A stretch of DNA of 64,000 bases from Haloarcula rara (GTDB lineage: Archaea; Halobacteriota; Halobacteria; Halobacteriales; Haloarculaceae), in contig NZ_CP119785.1 of the NCBI RefSeq assembly GCF_029338235.1, forward strand, positions 558,001 through 622,000. The letters run 5' to 3'. Below are positions 32,841 to 41,218 of this stretch, one piece after another; the stretch's first letter is position 1; every line of letters starts with the position of its first letter. The notes below the pieces were generated by a model. That model was given only the letters and a program-made list of their open reading frames with translations, had not been told where the DNA came from and did no database searches. A program made the translations under genes and the position numbers.

Positions 32841-33521
32841 ATGAACATGAACAGGCGGGAATTCGTCCAGACAGCCGGGGGTGCTACGGCCGGCATGGCC
32901 ACACTCGGTGCCGCCGCCGGCCCGGCCGCTGCCCAGGAGGAGGGCGGCGACGGCGAAGGCGACGGCGAGACAGCCCCGGACTACGGCGGCTACCTCGACG
33001 ACGTCGGGAACTACGATGGTCCCGGAAGCATCGAGGACGCGACGGGTCAGGACACGGTGACGGTCGAGGTCGGTGTACAGGCCAACGGTGGCGCCTTCGG
33101 ATTCGGCCCGCCGGCGGTTCACGTCGACAACGGAGCCACGGTCGAGTTCGAGTGGACCGGCGAGGGCGGCGGCCACAACGTCGTCTCCGACGGCGACGGG
33201 CCGCTCGACTCGGGCGGCGCGACCAGCTCTGCCGGCGTCAACTACGACTACACCTTCGACGAGGACGGTATCTACAACTACTACTGTTCCCCTCACGAGG
33301 CACAGCAAATGAAAGGTAGTATCGTCGTCGGCGAGGACTACCCGACACAGACGCTGGAGAGCGGCGGCCCCGTCGAGGTCGACCCCCACTACGCGGGCGT
33401 CCCCATCCAGCCACACTACGTCGGCTTCGGGGCGGGCCTCGCGGTCATAATCCCGCTCATCTTCACCTTCTTCCAGCTGAAGTACGGTGAGTCGCCCCAC
33501 ACCAGCGGAGGGAACAACTGA
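32841..33521 (+). CDS. Halocyanin-like blue copper protein with C-terminal membrane anchor
   Basis: This 226-residue exported electron carrier has a Tat signal (RREFVQTAGGATAGM, residues 5-19). A plastocyanin-type domain occupies about 75-160 with copper ligands His in GGGHNVVS, Cys and His in YYCSPHEA and Met in QQMKG. A hydrophobic helix at about 190-213 then anchors it to the membrane. It opens the operon for the cytochrome b/Rieske complex and shares one base with the next gene, so it probably accepts electrons from the Rieske centre in place of cytochrome c. Confidence 0.92.
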   Translation: MNMNRREFVQTAGGATAGMATLGAAAGPAAAQEEGGDGEGDGETAPDYGGYLDDVGNYDGPGSIEDATGQDTVTVEVGVQANGGAFGFGPPAVHVDNGATVEFEWTGEGGGHNVVSDGDGPLDSGGATSSAGVNYDYTFDEDGIYNYYCSPHEAQQMKGSIVVGEDYPTQTLESGGPVEVDPHYAGVPIQPHYVGFGAGLAVIIPLIFTFFQLKYGESPHTSGGNN

Positions 33522-33940
33522 TGGCATCTGAAGGCTCCACCTACGGCGATATCCACCGCTACGAGCCGCCACGCGAGAGCACGGCGGCGGCGGTCGGCAT
33601 CGTCTTGCTTACCATCATCCAGATCGGACTGGTCGGCCTCTTTACCTACGGGATGCTCGCCGGCTGGGCGTCCGGTATCGGGACGACACTGACGGTCAGT
33701 CTCATTGATGCCAATATGTTCCTGGGCGGCGTGCTGACGGCCATCTTCATCGACCTGGCCTTCATCATGCTGCTGTATCGCAAGGAGTTCCTCCCCGACG
33801 TGATGATCGTCAAGAAGCGCCGTCGCAAGTGGGAGGACCTCTACATCCGCCAGGACGACGTCGACGGCACGTCGATGGCCGACCAGGGCGAACTCGTCGA
33901 GACTGTCAAACGCGCCATCTACCCCTACTACAAGAAATAA
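33521..33940 (+). CDS. Small two-helix membrane subunit of the bc-type complex
   Basis: This 139-residue protein has two hydrophobic helices at about 24-48 and 62-85 with a basic stretch (KKRRRKW) just after the second, then an acidic tail. It lies exactly between halocyanin (one-base overlap) and the Rieske gene (one-base gap) and is a constant member of haloarchaeal quinol-halocyanin reductase clusters. It carries no cofactor motif, so a structural subunit role is inferred. Confidence 0.75.
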   Translation: MASEGSTYGDIHRYEPPRESTAAAVGIVLLTIIQIGLVGLFTYGMLAGWASGIGTTLTVSLIDANMFLGGVLTAIFIDLAFIMLLYRKEFLPDVMIVKKRRRKWEDLYIRQDDVDGTSMADQGELVETVKRAIYPYYKK

Positions 33941-33941
33941 T

Positions 33942-34793
33942 ATGCCACTAGACGAAGACAAATATCCGGCCGAAACCGGACGACGGCGGTTCGTATCGGG
34001 TGTCGTAGGTAGTGCCGCGCTTTCGGCCGTCGGTGTCGGCGGCGCTGCGGCGGCAGACTCGCTCACCAGTTCCTCCGGCGAGGGTGGCGGTGCGACGACG
34101 TTCGTCGGCGTCGAGAACACCGACGGCCCCGCCCCGCGCGGGATGCCCATCATCCCCATCGAAATCGACGGCGGCGAGCTATCCGGTGTCTGGCCGGAGT
34201 ACGACGAAGACGAAGGACTCGCCATCGCCAAGGACTTCGGCGGCAGCGGCATCGACTACTCCTCGGCGTGGTTCCAGTACTGCGGCGTCCAGAGCAAGCC
34301 GCCGGTCTACCCGCAGACCGAAGCCGACAACGCCTTCCTCAACAAGTCCGGGACGTTCGAGTGGCAGGGAGAGTACGACGATGGCGAGCCCCTGACCGTC
34401 GACATGTTCGACGACTACCAGGAGTGGGGCAACGGTATCGGGACGGACGGAATCGGCAAACCCGCGGCCGTCGACTGGCGCACGACCGAAGATGACAGCC
34501 TTCAAGTTCAGGTAATCCGGTCGAAGCGAATCGAAGAGATGGCCAACGGGAACACCGACCTCCCCGGCCCCGTCCAGGACTTCATCTCCGAAGCGACGGA
34601 CCAGGGCTTTATCGCCTGGCTCAACAAGTGCACGCACTTCTGCTGTGTCCCAGGTTTCAAGACACAGGAGGGGAGCGCGAGTTTCGGTGGCGCAGACGGC
34701 ATCTACTGCCAGTGCCACCAGTCGGTGTACGACCCGTTCAGTCCCGTCCAGAAACAGTTCGTGGCACTGCCACGCCCGCCACAGGGGGATTGA
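33942..34793 (+). CDS. Rieske iron-sulfur subunit of the quinol oxidoreductase
   Basis: This 283-residue Tat-exported protein (GRRRFVSGVVGSAALSAVG) carries the 2Fe-2S cluster that takes electrons from quinol. Ligand motifs are CTHFCC near 228 and CQCHQSVYDPF near 257, giving Cys-x-His and Cys-x-x-His (in CQCH). The N-terminal helix also acts as membrane anchor. A 100-residue insertion between the anchor and cluster domain is longer than in bacterial homologues and acidic. It is followed by the cytochrome b gene after four bases. Confidence 0.92.
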   Translation: MPLDEDKYPAETGRRRFVSGVVGSAALSAVGVGGAAAADSLTSSSGEGGGATTFVGVENTDGPAPRGMPIIPIEIDGGELSGVWPEYDEDEGLAIAKDFGGSGIDYSSAWFQYCGVQSKPPVYPQTEADNAFLNKSGTFEWQGEYDDGEPLTVDMFDDYQEWGNGIGTDGIGKPAAVDWRTTEDDSLQVQVIRSKRIEEMANGNTDLPGPVQDFISEATDQGFIAWLNKCTHFCCVPGFKTQEGSASFGGADGIYCQCHQSVYDPFSPVQKQFVALPRPPQGD

Positions 34794-34797
34794 TAGT

Positions 34798-35601
34798 ATG
34801 AGTTTAGAACGCAAAGACGACCACGACCACAAAGGGTGGATGAAATCGCGCGAGCTGTCGCCGCTCGAGACCATCTACCTCACGACACTCATCTGGCTCG
34901 ATAAGCGCCTGCGCGTCGTTGACTACCTGGAGATCCTCGAGGATCTCTACTACAAGGTCAACATGCAGATGCCAAAGAGCCACACCGAGCAGTACAACCT
35001 CGACAACAAGTTCTGGTACTGGTACCCGCTGTACGCGCTCGGGTCGTTCTCGACCATCGCGTACATCGTCGCCGCCATCTCGGGTGCCCTGCTTGGCTTT
35101 TACTATGCCCCCGCAGCGGCGGCCGCCGACGGCTCGGCGACGGTGGCCTACGACTCGGTGCTACTCATCATGGGCCAGCTCAACCTGGGTTACTTCCTGC
35201 GGTCGGTCCACCGCTGGGCCGCCCAGATTATGGTCGCCGCCGTGTTCCTACACATGCTCCGTGTCTACTTCACGGGCGCGTACAAGGAACCCCGCGAGCT
35301 CAACTGGCTCATCGGCATCATCCTCATCAGCCTGACGCTGGTCTTTGGCTACACCGGCTACCTGCTCCCGTGGAGCCAGCTCTCCTACTGGGCGGGCCAG
35401 ATCGGCGTCGAGATGTCACTCTCCATCCCGCTCATCGGCGAGTGGGTCGCACAGCTGATGTTCGGCGGGTTCACCCTGTCACAGGCCACGTTGCAGCGGA
35501 TGTACATCCTGCACGTGTTCTTCCTGCCGTTCATCACGACCGCCGTCATCGCTCTGCACATCGGCATCGTCTGGATGCAGGGCATCGCGGAGCCACACTA
35601 A
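34798..35601 (+). CDS. Cytochrome b (N-terminal, haem-bearing half)
   Basis: This 267-residue integral membrane protein has four core helices. Haem ligands are two His pairs: SVHRW with LHMLR (13 residues between) and ILHVF with ALHIG (14 residues between). The 13/14 spacing is that of cytochrome b6 rather than mitochondrial cytochrome b. The Qo-side PWSQLSYWAGQIG segment is conserved. The C-terminal half is a separate gene four bases downstream, as in b6f subunit IV. It transfers electrons across the membrane from quinol. Confidence 0.93.
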   Translation: MSLERKDDHDHKGWMKSRELSPLETIYLTTLIWLDKRLRVVDYLEILEDLYYKVNMQMPKSHTEQYNLDNKFWYWYPLYALGSFSTIAYIVAAISGALLGFYYAPAAAAADGSATVAYDSVLLIMGQLNLGYFLRSVHRWAAQIMVAAVFLHMLRVYFTGAYKEPRELNWLIGIILISLTLVFGYTGYLLPWSQLSYWAGQIGVEMSLSIPLIGEWVAQLMFGGFTLSQATLQRMYILHVFFLPFITTAVIALHIGIVWMQGIAEPH

Positions 35602-35605
35602 GACA

Positions 35606-36373
35606 ATGAGCGACAACGAATCAGACGACGACGTTCGCACGGACGGCTCGGGCTCGGGTATCGTCGCCCCGGACGACGAGACCCCCTCGTGGTCCGAGCG
35701 CAAGCAACGCACGCAGGGTCTCTCCCGGCTTACTTACGAGTACTTCGAACGCGGTCGCCGCGAGGACCAGGACCTGCGCCAGCAATCGGACTACGTCGAA
35801 CGGGACGTGCTGGCGTTCCCGGCCTGGCCCCACGAGATGATGCGCAACCTGGCCCTGACGAGCTTCTTCGTCGGGATGATTCTGTTCGTGGCGGCGGCGC
35901 TCCCACCGGAGATGCCAAACCCCGCGAACTCCGGCGTCACGCCGGCTATCATCCTGCCCGACTGGTATCTCTACTGGTCGTTCGGACTGCTGAAACTCGG
36001 GCCGCTGAACCCCGACCTGGCCATCCTCGGTGGCCAGAAGATAATGGCCGACCGGACATACGGTGTGCTGGCCAACGTCGTGGTCGTGGGCTTCGTCGCC
36101 ATCGTCCCCTTCCTCAACAAGGGGTCGGCGCGACGCCCCGTCGAGCAGCCGTTCTGGGCCGCCGTCGGGATGTCCGGCGTCGTCTTCAGCCTGACCATCG
36201 CCGCGCTCTCGATCAAGAACCTCATCCCGATGGACTCGCACCTGCTGTTCGACCTGACGTTCCTGGTGCCCATCGTCAGCGCGACCATCACCTACGCGGT
36301 GCTGAAGACCATGCGCGAAGGCTACATGTTTACGCTGAACCGTCGGTACTACCGGCTCCGACCGCCGAAGTAA
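35606..36373 (+). CDS. Cytochrome b C-terminal half (subunit IV-like)
   Basis: This 255-residue membrane protein has a long acidic N-terminal extension (1-75), then about four helices from residue 78 on. The Qo motif appears as PDWYLYWSFGLLK, the counterpart of PEWY with Asp in place of Glu. It completes the cytochrome b core with the preceding gene. The C-terminus is basic (NRRYYRLRPPK). Repeat copy C starts 64 bases after the stop. Confidence 0.9.
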   Translation: MSDNESDDDVRTDGSGSGIVAPDDETPSWSERKQRTQGLSRLTYEYFERGRREDQDLRQQSDYVERDVLAFPAWPHEMMRNLALTSFFVGMILFVAAALPPEMPNPANSGVTPAIILPDWYLYWSFGLLKLGPLNPDLAILGGQKIMADRTYGVLANVVVVGFVAIVPFLNKGSARRPVEQPFWAAVGMSGVVFSLTIAALSIKNLIPMDSHLLFDLTFLVPIVSATITYAVLKTMREGYMFTLNRRYYRLRPPK

Positions 36374-36436
36374 CCGCCGCTGTCTTTTCGACGATTGCGT
36401 TTCGCGCTTGTTCTGCAGGGTTATAGAGGGATCAAG

Positions 36437-36773
36437 ACAGCCAGAAAGCCCCCGGCCCGCTACACTCCCGCGGCTCGCTGTGCGCTTCACTCGCTCACTA
36501 CGTTCGCTCTGTCTCGTTCGAAAGACGCTTCGCGTCTTTCGTGATCACGAGAGGGCTCCGCCCTCTCGGACGACAGTGCTTACTTCGCCGAGGTTCGTCT
36601 AGCGGGCCGCCTCTTTCAGTCCCACCCGAAGACGGTTGGTCAAACAGCGCTGGGTGGGACTGAAAGGGGCGAGCGGCTGAACGAAGGCAGGCGACGTAAG
36701 CACTACAGCGAGCGAAGTGAGCGAAGCGCGCAACGAGCCTCCCGAGTTCGGCCGCTCGGGGCTTTCTGGCTGT
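36437..36773. repeat. Nested inverted repeat element, copy C (complete)
   Basis: The termini ACAGCCAGAAAGCCCC (36437-36452) and GGGGCTTTCTGGCTGT (36758-36773) are a perfect 16-base inverted repeat. Left arm CGGCCCGCTA (36453-36462) pairs with TAGCGGGCCG (36600-36609). The core is CCTCTTTCAGTCCCACCC (36610-36627) against GGGTGGGACTGAAAGGGG (36652-36669). Right arm CGAGCGGCTGAAC (36670-36682) pairs with GTTCGGCCGCTCG (36746-36758) with one G-T wobble. The 487-base gap 36374-36860 holds only this element and short flanks. Confidence 0.9.
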
Positions 36774-36860
36774 TCCAATAATTTGCCCCTGTCCCAAATG
36801 CAGTCGTTTCTGCTGGCCCATCTCGCCGCAGTGAAGTAGCTGTATGCCATAGCGACACCA

Positions 36861-37199
36861 ATGACCGAGGCCGACCAGGAGACCGAGGACCCACCCCAGA
36901 TAACCAGTTCGGGCGCGGGCAAACAGCGAGAGGTCGTCGTGCCGCTCCGACTGTACAAGACCGTCACGGTGTTCTCGACGCTGTTTGCGATACTGAGCGT
37001 CGTCGGTGGGTTCATCCTCGTCGACGTGGCGACCGACCGGGCGTCGGCCCCGGCCTCGGAGATAGACATCCCGATAGCTCTCTTCGGCATCGGACTCATC
37101 CTCGCGGGGACCGTCGTGTACGCCTTTTCCACGCGCTTTCGCACCGAGGAGATGGGAAAGTCTAAAGACGACGCTGACGAACCTACTGATAATGGCTGA
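36861..37199 (+). CDS. Two-helix membrane protein (bc-cluster partner)
   Basis: This 112-residue protein has an acidic N-terminus, helices at about 35-55 and 72-92, and an acidic tail. Such a pair of small membrane proteins habitually follows the haloarchaeal cytochrome b genes; here repeat copy C separates it from them by insertion into the gap. Its stop overlaps the next start by eight bases. No cofactor motif is visible. An accessory role is inferred from synteny. Confidence 0.7.
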   Translation: MTEADQETEDPPQITSSGAGKQREVVVPLRLYKTVTVFSTLFAILSVVGGFILVDVATDRASAPASEIDIPIALFGIGLILAGTVVYAFSTRFRTEEMGKSKDDADEPTDNG

Positions 37200-37461
37200 C
37201 GAGTTCATCAAAGGGTTCGCCGCGCTGATGGTCGGCGGGCTTGGCTGGATGACCATCGCGGGCTGGTACCGAACGCCGAGCTTCGAGGGGGCACAGCTCA
37301 TCGGCGAAGTCACCGTCGAGGAGCCGACGGTGTTCGACACCACCGCTTTGCTGTTGATGGACGCGTTCTTCTGGTTCGCCATCTTCGGCTGTCTGACCTT
37401 CTGGGTCGTCATCCCGCTGTTCGGCGAACTGCGCGCGTATCTCGACGAGCGGTCGGCCTGA
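37192..37461 (+). CDS. Two-helix membrane protein (bc-cluster partner)
   Basis: This 89-residue protein has an N-terminal helix from about 5-24 (GFAALMVGGLGWMTIAGW) and a second at about 55-78 (LLMDAFFWFAIFGCLTFWVVI), with a short acidic loop between. It is translationally coupled to the preceding small membrane protein by an eight-base overlap. It probably belongs with the quinol oxidoreductase cluster; function is unknown. Confidence 0.7.
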   Translation: MADEFIKGFAALMVGGLGWMTIAGWYRTPSFEGAQLIGEVTVEEPTVFDTTALLLMDAFFWFAIFGCLTFWVVIPLFGELRAYLDERSA

Positions 37462-37548
37462 GCGGAAACCGACGGTTCAGGACGTCTATACCGTTTAGCC
37501 GAGCGGTCTGCCAAAGATTATAACTAGCTACTGAGCGTCAGCAGTAGT

Positions 37549-39822
37549 GTGTGGGGTCAACTCTCGACGTTTGCGGTGTTCTATCTCGTCGCGACAACTG
37601 TCGGTGCGGTCGTCGCGTCGGGGCTCGCCGTCGTCGCCTACCGGCGCCGTGACCAGCCCGCAGCCGCCGAGTTCGCGCTGTTGAACGTCACCGTCGCCGG
37701 CTGGTGTGGGACGGCCGTCCTCGCGAGACTGGGCGTCCCGGGCGCCGACTACATCTGGCACGTCAACAACGTCTTCGTCTTCTCGCTCATCTACGTCTGG
37801 TTCGCCTTCGTCCTCGCGTACACCGGCCGGTCGGCGTGGATTCGCCGGTGGCCGCTGCTGGTTCTCTGGTCGATTCCCGGGGCCGTGGTCCTGACGGCGC
37901 TTTACCCCCCGGCACAGTCGGTACTCGTGGTGAGCGGGCCCACGGAGACAATCGAGGGGTTGACCGTCGTCACGTGGACGATGACGGACCTCGGGGTAGC
38001 AAATCTCGTGTTCGTCTTCCTGCTTGATATCGCGGCGTTCGCGCTGTTGGCGCTGTTCATGTACCGGACCCGGTCACCGTACCGGAAACAGATCGGCGCG
38101 ATAATCGGCGCGCGCCTGTTCGGGCTCGGGACCGGTATCGCCTTCTACGCGGGCCTGCTTCCCTACAGCGACCTCAGCCTGGTGCCGGCGGCCTACGCCG
38201 CCCAGAGTCTTATTATCGCCTGGGCGCTGTTCCAGTACGACTTCCTCGACGTGGTCCCGCTGACGGCCGACACTATCGTTGACCAGATGGCCGACGCCGT
38301 CGTGGTGCTTGACGCCGACGACCGGGTCGTCGACTACAACCCGGCGCTGACGGAGCTGGTCGGTCGTGACGAATCGGTGATGGGCCGCCACGTGGATACC
38401 GTTCTGCCGGGGCTGCCCGGTGCGCTGGAGCGAGACGGAACGGTCGGTCTGGTTCCGGCGGGAGCAGAGACGCCACAGCGGAGCTACCAGCCACAGAGCA
38501 CGCCGCTGTACGACCACCACGACGTCTACCGCGGGCGGCTCGTGGTCCTCCGTGACGTGACCCTGCAGCAGACCCGCGAGCGGACCCTAGAGGCGCTCAG
38601 GTCCGCGACCGAGCGGTTCCTCGACGCGACCGACTCCGAGACCGTCGCCGAAATTGCGACGGAGACAGCCCAGCAGGCACTCGACTGTCCGTACTCCGGG
38701 GTCGTCCGCTACGACGAGCACGACGAGCGACTCCGGCTGGCGGCGCTGACCGACGAGCTGGCGAGGCTGGTCGAGGAGAGCGGGCTGGAGGCAAACGCCG
38801 ATGGGCATCCGGCGGCGTGGTTCACAGACGAGAGCGAGCTGTGGGAGGTATTCGAGTCCGGCGAGCCGAGATACGAGGTCCCCGTCTGGGTCGAGCCCGA
38901 GGGCGACGACCCGGCGCTGACGGCAGCGCTGTTCCCGCTCGGCGAACACGGCGTCTTCGGTATCGGTCGCCGGGCCAAAGCGGGGACCTTCAGCGACGAG
39001 GACCGCCGGTTCGCCCGGACGCTCGCGGACTCCACCGAGACGGCACTGGAGCGACACAAACGCGAACAGGAGCTCGAGGCCAGCCGGCAGGCGGTCGAAC
39101 AGCGCACCGAGCAGCTCCAGTTTTTCAACAGCGCCCTTCGCCACGACCTGCGGAACGCGGTGATGGTCATCGACGCTAACCTGGAGTTCCTCTCCGAGCA
39201 CGTGACCGACGCGGGCCGCTCGCACCTGGAGACGGTCTCGACGTGGGTCAGCGATATGACGAGCCTCATCGAGACGGTCAGTTCGCTCACCGACGCTATC
39301 ACGAGCCCCGGGCACAGCGAGCGAGCGCGACAGACGGTGGACCTCTCGACCGTCCTCGAAGCGCGGGTCCACAAGATCGCCGAGAGTCACGGGCGAGCCA
39401 CCGTCGAAACCGATATTCCCGACGGACTTCGCGTGACCGGCGACGAGCTCGTTGGGCAGGTCGTCGACAACGTCGTGCTGAACGCGCTCGAACACAACGA
39501 CACCGACCGACCGTGGGTTCGGGTCACAGCGCGGGCAACGGCCGACGCGGTCGTCGTCCGTGTCGCCGACGACGGTCCGGGCATCCCGGAGAAGTTCCGA
39601 GGCGAGGTGTTCTCTCCGGGCATCACCGCCGACGAGAGCGGGACTATCGGCTTCGGACTCTACTTCGTGAAGGTGATGATGGAGGAGTACGGCGGGCACG
39701 TTCGCTTCGAGACGAACGACCCCCGCGGGACCGTCGCCGTGCTCACGTTTGAGCGGCCGGTCGGAGGCGACGCGGACGGGCCGGAGCACGGGGAACGTCG
39801 AGACGTCCGAAAAGGCGAGTGA
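37549..39822 (+). CDS. 7TM-PAS-GAF sensor histidine kinase
   Basis: This 757-residue membrane kinase has an N-terminal seven-helix sensor domain (about 1-220, histidine-kinase N-terminal 7TM type), a PAS domain at about 240-345 (MADAVVVLDADDRVVDYNPAL), a GAF domain at about 360-510, a dimerisation helix with the phospho-acceptor His near 531 in ALRHDLRNAV, and a HATPase domain with NVVLNALEHN, VADDGPGIPE and GTIGFGLYFVKV. The GTG start at 37549 fits a TATA-like GATTATAAC about 25-35 bases upstream. No response regulator is adjacent. Confidence 0.9.
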   Translation: MWGQLSTFAVFYLVATTVGAVVASGLAVVAYRRRDQPAAAEFALLNVTVAGWCGTAVLARLGVPGADYIWHVNNVFVFSLIYVWFAFVLAYTGRSAWIRRWPLLVLWSIPGAVVLTALYPPAQSVLVVSGPTETIEGLTVVTWTMTDLGVANLVFVFLLDIAAFALLALFMYRTRSPYRKQIGAIIGARLFGLGTGIAFYAGLLPYSDLSLVPAAYAAQSLIIAWALFQYDFLDVVPLTADTIVDQMADAVVVLDADDRVVDYNPALTELVGRDESVMGRHVDTVLPGLPGALERDGTVGLVPAGAETPQRSYQPQSTPLYDHHDVYRGRLVVLRDVTLQQTRERTLEALRSATERFLDATDSETVAEIATETAQQALDCPYSGVVRYDEHDERLRLAALTDELARLVEESGLEANADGHPAAWFTDESELWEVFESGEPRYEVPVWVEPEGDDPALTAALFPLGEHGVFGIGRRAKAGTFSDEDRRFARTLADSTETALERHKREQELEASRQAVEQRTEQLQFFNSALRHDLRNAVMVIDANLEFLSEHVTDAGRSHLETVSTWVSDMTSLIETVSSLTDAITSPGHSERARQTVDLSTVLEARVHKIAESHGRATVETDIPDGLRVTGDELVGQVVDNVVLNALEHNDTDRPWVRVTARATADAVVVRVADDGPGIPEKFRGEVFSPGITADESGTIGFGLYFVKVMMEEYGGHVRFETNDPRGTVAVLTFERPVGGDADGPEHGERRDVRKGE

Positions 39823-39831
39823 GAAGCGGCC

Positions 39832-40293
39832 TCAGACGACGGCGGACCAGGGGTCCTTGATGAGCCAGAACAGCGCCTGGTAGCCGGCGTACATCGCGAC
39901 GAGCGCCACGGCGACGATGGCGCCCTTTGGCCGTTCCAGGGGGATATCGCGGCGCGCTTCGACCTTGCGGGACTCGAACTCGAAGAAGTCGGTGATGACC
40001 GCACCGAGGACGAGCACCGACATGACCATCCCGCCGTGGTGGGCGATGGTCATGTAGAAGAAGGCGGTGACGACCAGCAGGACGTTCGCTGCGACGTGTG
40101 CCGGATGGCGGGTGATAGCCTCCGCACCGCCCTCCTCGTACTGGGCTTCGTGTCGTCGGTGGGCCAGCAGGCGCGTCCCGAAGTTCGCGAGGACGAGCAC
40201 CAGCAGGACGTACTCAATGACGAGCACGCCACCGGGAGCTTCACTCCCGAAGATGGTGTCCAGCGGCCCGAAGAGGATGACGTCTGGCTGCAT
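39832..40293 (-). CDS. Haloarchaeal four-helix membrane protein
   Basis: This 153-residue protein has helices at about 25-45, 68-85, 88-108 and 128-145. Charged loops include LLAHRRHEAQYEEGG and EFESRKVEARRDIPLE, and a TIAHHGGM turn holds two His residues near the middle helix. It is convergent with the histidine kinase. The neighbourhood suggests a link to the membrane energy complex, but nothing in the protein proves it. Confidence 0.65.
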   Translation of the reverse strand: MQPDVILFGPLDTIFGSEAPGGVLVIEYVLLVLVLANFGTRLLAHRRHEAQYEEGGAEAITRHPAHVAANVLLVVTAFFYMTIAHHGGMVMSVLVLGAVITDFFEFESRKVEARRDIPLERPKGAIVAVALVAMYAGYQALFWLIKDPWSAVV

Positions 40294-40404
40294 ACCTGCT
40301 TCTCTGTACGACGGCCATTAGTGTCTTTCCAATTTCCGCAGGTCAGACGGTCGGTTCAGGATGGTGGCGAGCCTGTGGTCGGGCCGTCACGACACCAGTT
40401 CGTG

Positions 40405-41124
40405 TCAGCGAAAGCGAGAACAGCTCGCTTCGAAGACGGCGACCCGAACGGTCCCCGACTGCTGGAGGCTCAGGGTCTCCCCGCAGGCCACCGTCGTCGC
40501 CTCGTTGCCGTCGGCGTACAGCGCGACGGTCGCATCGTCGCGCTCGACGGAGACCGAGAGCCCGTCGAGGGAGACCACCCAGTGGTCGGGGTTCACCTGG
40601 AAGGGGGCGATGGGGGCGACTACGCCGACCGACTCGGCGGGCGCAATCACCGGCCCGCCGATGCGTCGCGCATAGCCCGGCGACCCCGCCGGCGTCGCCA
40701 GGGTCACCCCGTCGGCGCGGAACTGGCCGACGCTGTCAGTGGCCGTCTCGACGGCGTACTCGGAGATGCGCGCCGCCTCGGCGGTGACCGCCGTCACGTC
40801 GAAGACGACTGAGCCCACGTCCTCGCCGGCCACGGTCACGTCAAAGACCGGATGGCGTTCCGTGACGGCCTCGTCCAGCCCCACGACGGTGGCGGCAACG
40901 TCGTCGCGGGAGACAGAACGGACCCCGCGACCAGCCGCGACCGGCACCACCAGTGGGTCGGTGTCAGCGGCCGCGACGGCCCTGACCGCCGGCTTGCCGA
41001 CGGCGACGACCCGCTCGGTCGTCGGGACGCTGTCGACGGTCCCGGTCGTCACCGTGACACCGGCCTCGCGGAGCTGGTCGGCCACCGCCGGGTCTCCCAC
41101 CACGCCCACGGGGCTGTCACTCAT
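40405..41124 (-). CDS. Degenerate NAD-kinase-like protein
   Basis: This 239-residue protein aligns by pattern with ATP-NAD kinases. The C-terminal domain keeps a version of the NAD-binding segment, RADGVTLATPAGSPGYARR followed by IGGPVIAP, and the PFQVNPDHWVVSLDG strand. The N-terminal GGDGT catalytic motif is replaced by AVGKPAV at the equivalent site (about 41-47). Without it, phosphoryl transfer is unlikely. Haloarchaea often have a canonical NAD kinase elsewhere; this copy may bind nucleotide as a regulator. Start at 41124 precedes the conserved VGVVGDP strand. Confidence 0.75.
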   Translation of the reverse strand: MSDSPVGVVGDPAVADQLREAGVTVTTGTVDSVPTTERVVAVGKPAVRAVAAADTDPLVVPVAAGRGVRSVSRDDVAATVVGLDEAVTERHPVFDVTVAGEDVGSVVFDVTAVTAEAARISEYAVETATDSVGQFRADGVTLATPAGSPGYARRIGGPVIAPAESVGVVAPIAPFQVNPDHWVVSLDGLSVSVERDDATVALYADGNEATTVACGETLSLQQSGTVRVAVFEASCSRFR

Positions 41125-41218
41125 TGGGCGAGAGTCCCCGCCGGCCGGAGAAAAAGTTGCCGCACTCGCGCTAGCAATATGTGTCCTCTCGATTGCAGCA
41201 ATCACAGCGGAGTTAGAG

